The notes: generated from the sequence alone by a model not told the origin. A stretch of DNA of 64,000 nt from Frateuria edaphi (GCF_021117405.1 NZ_CP088251.1:1240001-1304000), one strand, 5' to 3'. Positions 28,018 to 37,107 are shown, counted from the stretch's first letter. Numbers and translations: made by a program.

Positions 28018-29685
28018 GTGAACCGATCGCTCGCCTACGCCATCGCCGCGGCCTTGCTCGCGCCCGCGCTCGCCAGCCCCGCATGGTCCACCGACCTGCC
28101 GACGTTCGACCCGCACCGCCTGTCGCAGGAGGTCAGAACGCTCTCCTCCGACGCCTTCGAAGGGCGCGGCCCGGCCACGGCGGGCGAAACGAAGACGGTC
28201 GACTACGTGGTCGCGCGGTTCAAGGACGCCGGTCTTTCGCCGGGCGGCGCCATCGTCGACGGCAAGCGCACCTGGACCCAGCCGGTGCCGCTGGGCCGCT
28301 TCGAGATCGTCGGTACGCCCACGTTCTCGCTGAGCGAGGACGGCAAGGCCATGGCCCTGACCCAGGGCGAGCAGATCGCCGTGCGCGCGGCGATGGACGG
28401 CAGCCGCAAGGTCGACATCGAGAACGCGCCGCTGGTGTTCGTCGGCTACGGCGTCAAGGCACCCGAGCGCCACTGGGACGACTTCAAGGGCGTGGACCTC
28501 AAGGGCAAGATCGGCGTGGTGCTGGTCAACGATCCGGACTTCGAGACCGGCCGCGGCGACTTCGGCGGCAAGGCGATGACCTACTACGGCCGCTGGACCT
28601 ACAAGTACGAGGAAGCCGCGCGCCAGGGCGCGCTGGGGATGCTGGTGGTGCACGAGACCGCACCGGCCTCCTACGGCTGGGCGACGGTGAAGAATTCCAA
28701 CACCAACGTGCAGTTCGACATCGTGAGGGACAAGCCGGCCGCCGAGCACCCCACGCTGGAAGGCTGGATCCAGCACGACCTGGCGGTGCAGATGTTCAAG
28801 GCCGCGGGGCTGGATTTCGCCGCGCTCAAGAAGCAGGCGCAGAGGCGCGACTTCAAGCCGGTGACGCTCGATGGCGTGACCTTCTCGGCGCACTACGACG
28901 TCGACGCCAAGGTGATCACCTCGCAGAACATCGTCGGCCGTGTCGAGGGCGCCAAACGCCCGGACGAGACGGTGATCTACAGTGCGCACTGGGACCACCT
29001 GGGCGTGGGCGCGCCGGACGCCAAGGGCGACCGCATCTACAACGGCGCGGTCGACAATGCTACAGGCACCGCAGCGCTGATCGAGCTGGGACGCGCCTTT
29101 GCGCGTGCGCCGCGGCCCGAGCGTTCGGTCGTGTTCCTGGCGGTGACCGCCGAGGAAAAGGGCCTGCTGGGTTCGGAGTACTACGCCACGCATCCGCTGT
29201 ACCCGGTCGGCAAGACCGTGGCCGACATCAACACCGACGCGCTCGACCCGAGCGGCCCCGCGCGCAACTTTTCCATCTCCGGCAACGCGAAGCTCGGGCT
29301 GCTCGATCGCCTGATCGCGCTGGCGAAGACCTACGGCATGAGCTACGCGCCCGATCCGCACCCGGAGGCAGGCAGCTTCTTCCGCTCCGATCATTTCTCC
29401 TTTGCGAAGCAGGGCATCCCGGCGATCTCGTTCGAATCGGGCAACGACCTGGTCAAGGGCGGCAAGGCGGCGGGCGAGGCCGCGGGCAAGCTCTACAACC
29501 GCGAGCACTACCACCAGCCCTCGGACGAATGGCAGGCCAGCTGGACGTTCACCGGCATGGCGCACGACCTGCGGCTGCTTTACCAGCTCGGCTACCAGCT
29601 CGCCGACTCGGACGCCTGGCCGGCTTGGTCGAAGGATTCGGAATTCCGCGCGGTGCGCGAGAAGACGGCCGACCAGCGCAAGTGA
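28018..29685 (+). CDS. M28-family zinc metallopeptidase with PA-type insert, exported
   Basis: 555 residues from GTG 28018 (AAGGTG upstream), with signal peptide VNRSLAYAIAAALLAPALASPAWS. M28 enzymes are di-zinc aminopeptidases. The ligand set is visible: H in YSAHWDHLG (about 325), bridging D in GAVDNATGTAALIEL (about 345), catalytic EE in VTAEEKGLLGSEYY (about 378), D in INTDALDPSG, and H in SDHFSFAKQGIPAI (about 460). Residues about 130-260 form the protease-associated insert (VFVGYGVKAPE...). ATG 27976 would add 14 residues before the signal. Likely a periplasmic or secreted peptidase. Convergent with the next gene through a strong hairpin. Confidence 0.9.
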   Translation: MNRSLAYAIAAALLAPALASPAWSTDLPTFDPHRLSQEVRTLSSDAFEGRGPATAGETKTVDYVVARFKDAGLSPGGAIVDGKRTWTQPVPLGRFEIVGTPTFSLSEDGKAMALTQGEQIAVRAAMDGSRKVDIENAPLVFVGYGVKAPERHWDDFKGVDLKGKIGVVLVNDPDFETGRGDFGGKAMTYYGRWTYKYEEAARQGALGMLVVHETAPASYGWATVKNSNTNVQFDIVRDKPAAEHPTLEGWIQHDLAVQMFKAAGLDFAALKKQAQRRDFKPVTLDGVTFSAHYDVDAKVITSQNIVGRVEGAKRPDETVIYSAHWDHLGVGAPDAKGDRIYNGAVDNATGTAALIELGRAFARAPRPERSVVFLAVTAEEKGLLGSEYYATHPLYPVGKTVADINTDALDPSGPARNFSISGNAKLGLLDRLIALAKTYGMSYAPDPHPEAGSFFRSDHFSFAKQGIPAISFESGNDLVKGGKAAGEAAGKLYNREHYHQPSDEWQASWTFTGMAHDLRLLYQLGYQLADSDAWPAWSKDSEFRAVREKTADQRK

Positions 29686-29723
29686 GGGCCGGGGGGGATC
29701 GCGCCCCCGTCCGCCTGTCGGCA

Positions 29724-29746
29724 CCTTCCCCCGTAAACGGGGAAGG
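29724..29746. terminator. Bidirectional hairpin between convergent genes
   Basis: CCTTCCCC pairs with GGGGAAGG around CGTAAAC. It sits between the M28 peptidase stop (29685) and the stop of the minus-strand gene at 29753 and can end both transcripts. The sequence type is also a dispersed repeat in related genomes. Confidence 0.6.
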
Positions 29747-29752
29747 CCCGCA

Positions 29753-31117
29753 CTAGGGTGTGGCACCTCGCACACTGATCGACCGACGCCCGAGCATGCG
29801 CCCCTGTGCGTCGGTCGCCACCAGCCGATAGTCGCCCGGACGCAGGTAAAGGTCGCTGGCCGACGCGCCAAGGGTGGGACGTAACAGGCGGCCGGTCGGC
29901 CCCTGGCGCGGCGGTGGATCGAACACCAGCCGGTCGGCCGGGATCGCCGTATCCGTCTCGTTGGCGTAGCGCGCTTCGACCAGGCAGGGATAGTCGGATC
30001 GGCAGATTTCATCGCCATCCACCGGAACCGGCTTGCGCAGGCCGTCCAGCGCGAGCCAGGTGGGGCGGCCACGACGCAGCGTTTCGGGCGGAAACAACAC
30101 GCTCACGTCGTAGCCGTCGCGCAGCGCCCACGGCTTGCCCTCCATATCGAGGAACACCATCGGCTGCACGGGTTTGAGCCGCGCCACCAACGCCGCGTAG
30201 TAGGGATGATCGTGTGTGGCATCCGGATGCGGCACCAGCATGGTCTGCTCGACCGTCAGCGGGTCGATGCCACTCAACGTGCGCAGGTGTTCGGCCATCG
30301 ACTGGCCGCCGAGGTACTTGCCGCTTTCCTGGATATGCCCGTAGCCGGCGTCGACCACCAGTCGCGCCTTCGGGTTGGCCTTGAACACGCGCTCGTAGAG
30401 GTTGCGCGCCTGCGAGCGCTCGCGCGCATCGCCGCTGTCGCCGCCCTCGGCTTCGTAGGCCACCACGCGATAGCCGAGCCTGAGCGCGGTACGCACCATC
30501 TCCGCGCAGAGCGGTTCGTTCGTGTAGAAGCCGGTGCCCTCGACCGGCCAGCCGCGCGCCTGCAGCTTGTCGTCGCTGGAATAAAGGGTCTCGGCAGCGA
30601 AGGTATCGAATCCTTCCTCACGCAGCCTGGCGAGCAGTTCGATGGTCAGCGTGCGGGTCAGGGGGACGTGGTGGATCTCGTTGAAGAAGACCGCCTGCCG
30701 GCCACGTGCGAGCCTGGCGATCGCATCGATCGCCGGTTGCGCCCGCATACCCGGGCCGAGCGGCAGGGCATGGTCGCCGGGCAACTGCGTTTCCTGCACC
30801 GAGAAGCTTGCGGCGGCGTTCGGGTAATCGCCGATATAGGTCTGGTACCAGGCCAGGTACTGGCCGAAGATCACCGGAAAGGCCGGGTTGCGGTCGCCCT
30901 CGAACATGGCCGAAAGCATGGTCTCGTAGCGCCCCAGCAACGACTTGCGGCGATCGGCCTGGCGCATGATGCGGTCGGCCTTGTCCGCCGCTTCCATCTG
31001 CAGCGCGTACCAGCGCTCGGGTGTCATCGCCGGCTTGTCCTGCCTGGGCATGGCGATGGCCATGCCGATCGGGAGCAGCAGACAGGCGACGCAGGTGGCA
31101 AGGCGGCAGGAGGACAT
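29753..31117 (-). CDS. Exported protein with EIHH motif (ChaN/EreA-like fold suspected), unknown function
   Basis: 454 residues with a signal peptide (CRLATCVACLLLPIGMAIA). Residues about 145-330 contain VFFNEIHHVPLTRTLTIELL, TFAAETLY, YRVVAYEAEG and RLVVDAGYGHIQESG. The E-x-x-H and following acidic residues recall the active-site layout shared by ChaN, erythromycin esterase and TIKI proteins. The last about 60 residues form a beta-rich domain (YLRPGDYRLVATDAQGRML). I do not know its substrate; a periplasmic hydrolase is inference. It lies downstream of alkB, separated by a hairpin. Confidence 0.6.
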   Translation of the reverse strand: MSSCRLATCVACLLLPIGMAIAMPRQDKPAMTPERWYALQMEAADKADRIMRQADRRKSLLGRYETMLSAMFEGDRNPAFPVIFGQYLAWYQTYIGDYPNAAASFSVQETQLPGDHALPLGPGMRAQPAIDAIARLARGRQAVFFNEIHHVPLTRTLTIELLARLREEGFDTFAAETLYSSDDKLQARGWPVEGTGFYTNEPLCAEMVRTALRLGYRVVAYEAEGGDSGDARERSQARNLYERVFKANPKARLVVDAGYGHIQESGKYLGGQSMAEHLRTLSGIDPLTVEQTMLVPHPDATHDHPYYAALVARLKPVQPMVFLDMEGKPWALRDGYDVSVLFPPETLRRGRPTWLALDGLRKPVPVDGDEICRSDYPCLVEARYANETDTAIPADRLVFDPPPRQGPTGRLLRPTLGASASDLYLRPGDYRLVATDAQGRMLGRRSISVRGATP

Positions 31118-31225
31118 CGTCGGGGACTCCGTGCGTGTCCCAGAGTCTGTACCAAAAGCCGTCCCCGTGTAGCGTCCTGGACAGGACGTCGTCGGGTCGG
31201 CTTCAGCCCATCATCGGCACGCACA

Positions 31226-31247
31226 GGGTGGAGTGAAGTCCACCCTA
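31226..31247 (-). terminator. GGGTGGA/TCCACCC hairpin at the alkB stop
   Basis: GGGTGGA at 31226-31232 pairs with TCCACCC at 31239-31245, overlapping the stop codon of the AlkB-like gene. It likely ends the alkB transcript before the EIHH gene and belongs to the same repeat type as 21887-21904. Confidence 0.5.
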
Positions 31248-31826
31248 CGAAGTTGGCCGCACGCGGAACGCCAGACTGATCCGCGGTCCCATGGCCGCGC
31301 GCTGCTTGGGAATGCCGTGGTCGTAATGGAACTGGCTGGCGTAGTCCATCAGCAGCAGGCTGCCGGCGGCCAGGTCTAGGTGCAACACGCGCCGTGGCGG
31401 GCGCTTGGCGCGGATCACCATCTCGCGCGTGGCGCCCAGCGACAGCAGGGCGATCGGGTAGCCGCGCACCAGATCCTCCAGCTTGTCGTTATGCGGCGCC
31501 ACGCTGTCGTGCTCGTCGCGGTAGAGGTTCAAGCCCACGCTGGTGAAAGGTGCATCGACTTCCGCGCGGACCGCCGCGAGCACTTCGTGCAGCGGCGCGG
31601 GCAGGGCGGGATCGGCCAGGTCGAAGTGCGCGCGCAGGCGCGGCACATCCACCTCGCGCTCGTACATCACGCGGCGACCGCCGCGCCAGGCAATACCCTC
31701 GAACAGCTGCGTGAACCACGCTTGCGCCGTTTCGGCCGGCACCACGTCGGGGGTGTAGGCGACGCGACCGCTGGCATCGTCGAAGAGCACCTGAGGGCCG
31801 GCGGCGAACAGCGAGAACGAGGCCAT
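31245..31826 (-). CDS. AlkB-like 2-oxoglutarate/Fe(II) dioxygenase
   Basis: AlkB proteins repair alkylated bases by oxidative demethylation. The 193-residue protein shows the NLYRDEHDSVAPHNDKLE block with the Fe ligands H112 and D114, a third histidine in HYDHGIPK (about H170), and 2-oxoglutarate arginines in PRISLAFR (R182, R188). The short form resembles ALKBH2/3-type bacterial members rather than E. coli AlkB. ATG 31826 gives MASFSLFAAG; the open frame extends 14 codons further. It lies 7 bp after the CDF transporter and close to a Nei-type glycosylase, so base-repair genes cluster here. Confidence 0.88.
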   Translation of the reverse strand: MASFSLFAAGPQVLFDDASGRVAYTPDVVPAETAQAWFTQLFEGIAWRGGRRVMYEREVDVPRLRAHFDLADPALPAPLHEVLAAVRAEVDAPFTSVGLNLYRDEHDSVAPHNDKLEDLVRGYPIALLSLGATREMVIRAKRPPRRVLHLDLAAGSLLLMDYASQFHYDHGIPKQRAAMGPRISLAFRVRPTS

Positions 31827-31833
31827 GGCGCCC

Positions 31834-32799
31834 TCACCCTTTCGGCGCGTTTTCCCGCGCGATGGCATGCTGGCGCGCCCGCCAGGTTTCGGTGGTCTGC
31901 GGCTTGACGAACAGCGAGGTCACCTCTTCGTGGCAGCTCTTGACCGCGTTCTCGATGCGGTTGATGCATTGCTCGATCTGCGGCGTGGTGAGCCGGTCCT
32001 CGAACTCGGCGCTCAAGGCCGCGACCACGGTGTGTGGGCCCATCTGCACGGTCAGCACGCCGTTGACGTGGCCTACGCCCGGATCGTTGGCGGCGATCTC
32101 CAGCAGCGATTCCCGTAGCCGCGGATGCGCCGGCTCGCCAAGCAGCAGCCCCTTGCTCTCGCGCGCGAGCAGGCTCGCGGAGATCGCCAGCACGATCGCG
32201 ATGCCGATCGAGGCTGCGCCGTCGAGCTCCGGCCTGTCGAACACGCGGGCGCACACCACGCCGGCGAGCGCGATCAGCAGGCCCAGAAGAGCGGCCGAAT
32301 CTTCCAGCAGCACGGTGAAGGTGGTCGGGTCCTTGCTCTTGCGGAAGGCTTCGAAGTAGCCCATCGATCCCTTGGCCGCACGAAACTCCCGCAATGCCAG
32401 GTACCACGAACTCCCCTCGAACAGCATCGACACGCCCAGCACGATGTAGTTGATCCGCGGATCGGTCATGGGTTCGGGATGGCGCAGGTGGTTCACGCCT
32501 TCGAACAGCGATACGCCCGCGCCCAGCGCGAACACCAGCAACGCGACGATGAAGCTCCAGAAGTAGAGCTCGCGGCCATGGCCGAACGGATGCACGGCGT
32601 CCGGCGGCCGGGCCGCCTGGCGCATGCCGTAGAGCAGCAGCAGTTCGTTGGATGTGTCGACCAGCGAGTGCACGCCCTCGCTGAGCATCGCCGAACTGCC
32701 GGAAATGCCCGCCGCCACGAATTTGGCGATGGCGATGGCCAGGTTGCCGGCAAGCGCGGCGTACACGACCAGGCGCGAGTTGGACGAGGAGGAGGACAT
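31834..32799 (-). CDS. Cation diffusion facilitator family transporter
   Basis: 321 residues with about six helices and a cytoplasmic C-terminal domain (about 205-300, ..VLTVQMGPHTVVAALSAEF..). The HSLVD motif near residue 43 and the LLEDSAALLGLLIAL region near 175 (ED in place of the usual HxxxD of helix 5) suggest an altered metal site. Function is efflux of divalent cations across the inner membrane; specificity unknown. The ATG lies 2 bp after the stop of the nei-type gene and alkB follows, so the three genes are likely co-transcribed. Paralogue of the protein at 1-517. Confidence 0.87.
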   Translation of the reverse strand: MSSSSSNSRLVVYAALAGNLAIAIAKFVAAGISGSSAMLSEGVHSLVDTSNELLLLYGMRQAARPPDAVHPFGHGRELYFWSFIVALLVFALGAGVSLFEGVNHLRHPEPMTDPRINYIVLGVSMLFEGSSWYLALREFRAAKGSMGYFEAFRKSKDPTTFTVLLEDSAALLGLLIALAGVVCARVFDRPELDGAASIGIAIVLAISASLLARESKGLLLGEPAHPRLRESLLEIAANDPGVGHVNGVLTVQMGPHTVVAALSAEFEDRLTTPQIEQCINRIENAVKSCHEEVTSLFVKPQTTETWRARQHAIARENAPKG

Positions 32800-32801
32800 C
32801 G

Positions 32802-33539
32802 TCAGCTCTCCACGTAGCGTCGCTGGCACAGCTCGCAGAAGAAGCTGCGCCGGTTGGTCTTGCCAAGGTACGCGCGATGGAATTTCACGTGGTCGCGCGG
32901 GCAGATGCTCTTGTTGTGTGCCAGCCAGTGCTTGCGCAACACGAACGCGCGCTTCCATTCGAGGAACTCGAAGCTGTACTGGCGCGCCTGCTCGACCAGC
33001 TCGCGCAGCTTGCGGGGCGGCAGCGCGCCGACGGTCGAGAGCGGGTGCGTGCGGATGCGGAACAGCACCTCGTTCTTGATGATGTTGCCCACGCCGGCGA
33101 AGACGTCCTGGTCGAGCAGCGCATCGCAGGCGAGCGTGTCCGGCATGGCGCGCAGGCGCTTGCGCGCGAGCGCCGGCTCCCAGGCATCGGACATCACGTC
33201 GGCGCGCCAGTCGTAAAGATCGTCGAGGTCGCCATCCAGCAGGCGAACCGAGCAGCTGTAGAAGTTGAGCTCGCCCTCGTCGAACTGCAGGCTGAGCCTC
33301 GGGGCGGCGTCCTTGCGCTCGTTGATGCGGTAGCTGCCGAACATCAGCAGGTGGATGCGGATGGTCACGTCGGGAAGCTCGATGAGCGTCTGCTTGCCGA
33401 AGCTGCGGAAGGCCACCACCGGTTCGCCGGCGAGCCGGGTCATGTCGATCTTGGCGTTGCCCTCGGCGCGGCGGATCCTGCACCCGGTGAAGGGTGCCAA
33501 CTCTCCCCGCAGAATGACGATCGAAGGGCCCTCGGGCAC
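32802..33539 (-). CDS. Endonuclease VIII-like DNA glycosylase (Fpg/Nei family)
   Basis: 245 residues. The N-terminus MPEGPSI provides the catalytic Pro2-Glu3 of the family, which cuts oxidised bases and nicks abasic sites. The H2TH region is seen at DALLDQDVFAGVGNIIKNEVLFR (about 142-165), and the C-terminal zinc finger has cysteines in ICPRDH and FFCELCQRRY. The size and insert pattern are closer to Nei than Fpg. First gene of nei-like, CDF, alkB on the minus strand. Confidence 0.88.
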   Translation of the reverse strand: MPEGPSIVILRGELAPFTGCRIRRAEGNAKIDMTRLAGEPVVAFRSFGKQTLIELPDVTIRIHLLMFGSYRINERKDAAPRLSLQFDEGELNFYSCSVRLLDGDLDDLYDWRADVMSDAWEPALARKRLRAMPDTLACDALLDQDVFAGVGNIIKNEVLFRIRTHPLSTVGALPPRKLRELVEQARQYSFEFLEWKRAFVLRKHWLAHNKSICPRDHVKFHRAYLGKTNRRSFFCELCQRRYVES

Positions 33540-33616
33540 GGATCACCTGTCGTGGCTGCCTTGGCGCATTCTGGGCGGGAAGGGGGCACGTCCAGGTGAA
33601 TGCGCCGCTTGCGCTC

Positions 33617-34336
33617 CTATGGGGAGCGGAGCATGCGCTGCAGTTCGATGGCGTTGCCTGTCGCGTGACCCATTGCGGTGTTGTCGAAGATGCACCACGC
33701 CTGTGGTGCGCGCCGCAAGCGCCGGGCCACGCGTTCGAGCACCGGTGACGGGTAGGCGTCGTAGTACGTTCGCGGCGATCCATGCAGCCTGAAGTAGATG
33801 CGCTGGCGGTCGCCGCCGGGGAGCGCGGCGCGCGGCACGCGTGCCGGATCGGCCGCCACGCGCGAGACCGCCAGTTGACGCAGTGCGTGGTCGACACTTC
33901 CGGTGAACCACGAGGCGTGGCGGGGCTCGCACGCCAGCGGACCGTCGTGGTGTTCGCGCAGGTGCTCGAAGAAGGGGAGGGCGACTGCCGGGTCGAACAC
34001 CAGGCTTGGCGGCAGCTGCAACAACAACCAGCCCAGCTTGTCGCCGAGTTCGGCAACCTGGTCCAGGAACGCGGTTACCAGCCCATCGCAAGCCTGCAGT
34101 CGGCACTCGTGACTGATCGCCTTGGGCATCTTGGCGGCGAAGCGGAAGTGCGCTGGCACGCTGTCCGCCCATCGACGCCAGGTCGCCGGGCGGTGCGGGC
34201 GGTAGAAGCTGGAGTTGATCTCCGCGCAGTCGAACACCTGCGCGTAGCGCTCCAGCGTGCTGCCTTCGGTCGGAAACGCCGCGGCGTGCGCCTTGGGGAT
34301 CGACCAGCCGGCGCAGCCGATGCGGATGGCGATCAC
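33617..34336 (-). CDS. DUF72 family protein
   Basis: 239 residues from GTG 34336. Typical DUF72 features: IRIGCAGWSIPK at the start, EINSSFYRPH near 42, FRFAAKMPKAISH near 65, LLLQLPPSLVF near 102, ACEPRHASWF near 133, and ..YFRLHGSPRTYYDAY.. near 180. The fold is a TIM-barrel-like domain of unknown activity. GGTGGGTGATGGC stands before the GTG; the frame is open upstream but without family sequence. It lies between nei-like and a methyltransferase-like gene, all on the minus strand. Confidence 0.85.
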   Translation of the reverse strand: MIAIRIGCAGWSIPKAHAAAFPTEGSTLERYAQVFDCAEINSSFYRPHRPATWRRWADSVPAHFRFAAKMPKAISHECRLQACDGLVTAFLDQVAELGDKLGWLLLQLPPSLVFDPAVALPFFEHLREHHDGPLACEPRHASWFTGSVDHALRQLAVSRVAADPARVPRAALPGGDRQRIYFRLHGSPRTYYDAYPSPVLERVARRLRRAPQAWCIFDNTAMGHATGNAIELQRMLRSP

Positions 34337-34417
34337 GCCATCACCCACCGAAACCCGTCGCTTCCCGCGGGAGCCCGCGTGTGGGCCCCTGCGATTGGCG
34401 TACCGCCCGTGCAACGC

Positions 34418-35194
34418 TCAGCCCTTCGGCTTGCGGAACCGGTACATGAACTGGTCGGTGTGCCCGCGGATCGACTTGTCGAACACCTTGATGTCGTGCG
34501 GATCGGCCGGGTTGCGCAGCGCGTCGCTCTCACCGTCGAACACGAAGCCCGCCGACTCGGCCTGCTTCCGGACGATGGCCGGGTCAATGCGATGCAGCGT
34601 GTCGGTGTCGCGCATGCCCGAGCCGGCCGGCGCGACGTGGTCGATCACGATGAAGACGCCGCCGGGCTTGAGCACCTTGTAGACCTGTTTGTCGAGCACC
34701 ACCGGATCGACGTTGCCCATGAACTTGTCCGGGTAGTCGTGGTAGTTCTGCGAGGTGAACACCACGTCGACCGATTCGGGCGCATCCAGCTTGGCGGCCG
34801 GCTGAGTCAGCACGCTGACGTTCGCGTAGTGCGGCTGTTGGGCGAGCTTGCGCAGGTTGGCCACGTCCGACTGCGACTCGGCGGCGTACTCGTTCGGCCA
34901 GAGCGCGTAGACGTGGCCCTTGGGTCCGACCACGCCGCTGAACACGCGGGTGAAATAGCCGCTGCCGGGAATCAGTTCCAGCACCTTGTCGCCCGGTTCG
35001 ACCTCGGCGAAGGCCATCACCTGCGCGATCTTGCGGCGGGCGTCGTCGGCGCGGTCGGCCTGGCGACCCGGGTCGTTGATCGCCGCGGCGAGGTACGGCG
35101 GCTGTGCGTGTTGCGCGGCGGTCTGCGCGGCGGGTGCGGCGTGCACGGCCGGCAGGGCGATGGCGATCACGGCGGCGAGGACGAGCGTGCGCAT
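34418..35194 (-). CDS. Exported SAM methyltransferase-like protein
   Basis: 258 residues with a signal peptide (MRTLVLAAVIAIALPAVHA). Motif I is degenerate but present: VLELIPGSGYFTRVFSGVVG (about 68-87). Later motifs are VDVVFTSQNYHDY (about 138) and LKPGGVFIVIDHVAPAGSG (about 172). This exported methyltransferase-like family is common in Xanthomonadales and alphaproteobacteria; because SAM is scarce in the periplasm its real activity is unclear. ATG 35194 is chosen for the signal peptide. Confidence 0.78.
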   Translation of the reverse strand: MRTLVLAAVIAIALPAVHAAPAAQTAAQHAQPPYLAAAINDPGRQADRADDARRKIAQVMAFAEVEPGDKVLELIPGSGYFTRVFSGVVGPKGHVYALWPNEYAAESQSDVANLRKLAQQPHYANVSVLTQPAAKLDAPESVDVVFTSQNYHDYPDKFMGNVDPVVLDKQVYKVLKPGGVFIVIDHVAPAGSGMRDTDTLHRIDPAIVRKQAESAGFVFDGESDALRNPADPHDIKVFDKSIRGHTDQFMYRFRKPKG

Positions 35195-35414
35195 GTCAGG
35201 CTCCTTCGGGGTTGGGTGTGCGATTGTGCGCCTGGCGCGGCGGCAGGATGGCCGTGACTTCTGGGGGAGGGCGCGGCCGTCCCACGCGGCGTTTCCCGAT
35301 GGGCGGACACGCTGAAAAAGCCCGGCCGGAGCCAGGCTCGCCCGGTTTCGCCGATCCCGCTTCAGGCCATCCCTGGCCCGGCCCGCATCCCTGCCCGTAC
35401 GTCCGGGTTTGCGC

Positions 35415-35684
35415 TCAGTCGGCGCCACCCGAGGAGTTCGGCGTGGTCGAGGTCGGCGGCGGCATCGCCGTCGACGAGGCCGGTGGCATGGTGGCCGGGG
35501 GCGTCATCGCGGTGGATGCAGGGGGCGGTGTCATCGGCGTGGTCGGCTGGGTGGGCGTCATCGCCGGCGCGGTCGACGGGGCGGCTGCGCCCGGCTCGGC
35601 GTTGTCGTTGGTGCCGTGGTTGCAGGCGGCCAGCGCGAACGTGGAAGCCAGCAGCAGGCTCCAGCACAACAGGCGGGTCTTCAT
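35415..35684 (-). CDS. Small Pro/Thr-rich lipoprotein
   Basis: 89 residues. A lipoprotein signal (MKTRLLCWSLLLASTFALAAC) is followed by a low-complexity tail of repeated TPTQPTTPMTPPPAST-type units and a short end NSSGGAD. It is probably membrane anchored with a flexible periplasmic tail. No family recognised. GGAGGAGC stands upstream; the ATG at 35690, two codons earlier, is also possible. Confidence 0.65.
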   Translation of the reverse strand: MKTRLLCWSLLLASTFALAACNHGTNDNAEPGAAAPSTAPAMTPTQPTTPMTPPPASTAMTPPATMPPASSTAMPPPTSTTPNSSGGAD

Positions 35685-35709
35685 GGGCATGCTCCTCCGA
35701 TAAATTCGG

Positions 35710-36129
35710 TCAGTGCGGCTGGGATACGGCGCGGGTGACTTCCTGCTGCAGCGAACGGGCGTCGGTGCGCTCCAGGTCCGCCAGCGAGACGATGCCGCAG
35801 AGGGCACCCTTGGCGTCGACCACCGGCACCCGCCGGATCTGCTGGCGTTCCATCAGCTTGGCGCAGTCCTGCAGGCTCGCGTCCTCCTTGATCACGATAG
35901 GCGGCGCGGTCATGCAATCCTGCACGCGCACGTCCAGCGGATTGCGGCCGGCGGCGAGCGTGCGCACGACGATGTCGCGGTCGGTGATCACCCCGATCGG
36001 GTGGCGGTCCAGGTCGACTACCGGGATCTCGCCGACATCCTCGTCGCGCATGGCGCGGGCGACTTCATCCAGCGGCGAGGTGGCCAGGCAGAATTTCGGA
36101 TTGCGGGTCATCACGCGGTCGAGATCCAT
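35710..36129 (-). CDS. CBS-domain pair protein
   Basis: 139 residues forming one Bateman module. CBS 1 (about 1-60) starts DLDRVMTRNPKFCLATSPLDEVARAM and ends GVITDRDIVVRTL; CBS 2 (about 70-125) has VQDCMTAPPIVIKEDASLQD and CGIVSLADLER. Such proteins bind adenine nucleotides and signal energy or stress state. No other domain is attached. Same strand as the small lipoprotein downstream. Confidence 0.88.
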   Translation of the reverse strand: MDLDRVMTRNPKFCLATSPLDEVARAMRDEDVGEIPVVDLDRHPIGVITDRDIVVRTLAAGRNPLDVRVQDCMTAPPIVIKEDASLQDCAKLMERQQIRRVPVVDAKGALCGIVSLADLERTDARSLQQEVTRAVSQPH

Positions 36130-36303
36130 GGGTACTCCGGGCGGCGGCGAACGGGGACGGATGGATGTTCCTCGCGCCCGGTTGAATGCGGTGTGCGCGG
36201 ACCATGAAGGGGGCGTTTAATGGCCGTCTTGCCGTTGCTCCTGTTCCTTTCCCGGAGGGAGCGGATCTGTCCTTCCCGCAGGCAGACGGACTGGGTGCGC
36301 GCG

Positions 36304-36801
36304 CTAGCTCAGCGCCGTCGGCTCATCGAACGGCAGTGGCGTGCCGCCTGCGCGAGCGAGCGCCGGCTCGGCGCGCACCAGCTGTTCCTTGTCGCCGTCC
36401 AGCACCACCAGGACGCGGCCGGCCTCGATCTCCTCCTCGAATTTGCGCCGCACCGGGTCCGGCACGGAGGCGCCTACCAGCGCACCGGTCCAGCCACCGG
36501 TCAGCGCGCCGGCAACGGTCAGCCCGGCCACGCCCGCCACGGTGATGCCCACGGGCGGGATCGCCACGGCCACCAGCCCGGCCAACAAGCCGACCGCGCC
36601 ACCGCCGACCACGCCGCGCAGCGCGGCAGGATAGAAATCGCTTCCGGCTTCCTTGTGCTGCTCCGGTGTCGCCTCGAGTTCAATGTCGGAGCGGGCGATC
36701 AGCGAGATGTCCTCCTCGGGCACGCCTGCGGCGCGCGCGGCCTGCATGACGGTCCTGGCGGCCTCGACATTGGGTGTGCTGAACACATGGCGGGTTTTCA
36801 T
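36304..36801 (-). CDS. Glycine-zipper membrane protein, unknown function
   Basis: 165 residues. N-terminal cytoplasmic part (TRHVFSTPNVEAARTVMQAARAAGVPEEDISLIARSD) looks like a small alpha/beta module seen in stress-related DUF1269-like proteins. A central Gly/Ala-rich hydrophobic stretch (about 65-115, GVVGGGAVGLLAGLVAVAIPP, GALTGGWTGALVGA) could form two helices of a glycine zipper. The C-terminal FEEEIEAGRVLVVLDGDKEQ closes the alpha/beta part. Role unknown; probably envelope stress. Confidence 0.7.
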   Translation of the reverse strand: MKTRHVFSTPNVEAARTVMQAARAAGVPEEDISLIARSDIELEATPEQHKEAGSDFYPAALRGVVGGGAVGLLAGLVAVAIPPVGITVAGVAGLTVAGALTGGWTGALVGASVPDPVRRKFEEEIEAGRVLVVLDGDKEQLVRAEPALARAGGTPLPFDEPTALS

Positions 36802-36924
36802 GGCGCTCCTCGCGAAGGGAATGGCGGGCGCGGGGACGGCCCATCGTCATCCTTGTGGAGCGCGGGTTCGCGGGGCGTCGGCTGCGGGTGTCCATGGCGT
36901 GAGCGCGGCCGTACCATCGGGGCC

Positions 36925-37107
36925 ATGGAGCTTCCATTCCCGTCCGACGATCCGCCACCGGTTCGCCCCAGCGAACCCGATCCGGCCGACTGCTGCGGCG
37001 AGGGCTGCGTGCATTGCGTGCTCGATCGCTACGACGAGGCGCTGGAGCGCTACCGCGCCGCGCTCGCAGCCTGGCAGTCGCGCCATCCGGAGGTTCCTCG
37101 GCCCTGA
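36925..37107 (+). CDS. Oxidoreductase-like domain small protein
   Basis: 60 residues. After a Pro-rich start (MELPFPSDDPPPVRPSEP) comes DCCGEGCVHCVLDRYDEALERY, the four-cysteine core of the oxidoreductase-like domain family, also found at the N-terminus of some eukaryotic proteins. The cysteines may bind a metal or be redox active. Its role is not known. It precedes a FAD monooxygenase by 46 bp on the same strand. Confidence 0.75.
   Translation: MELPFPSDDPPPVRPSEPDPADCCGEGCVHCVLDRYDEALERYRAALAAWQSRHPEVPRP

Noticed and set aside
27784-30072. 762-codon open frame on the minus strand
   Set aside because: Antisense to the M28 peptidase, with no family content.
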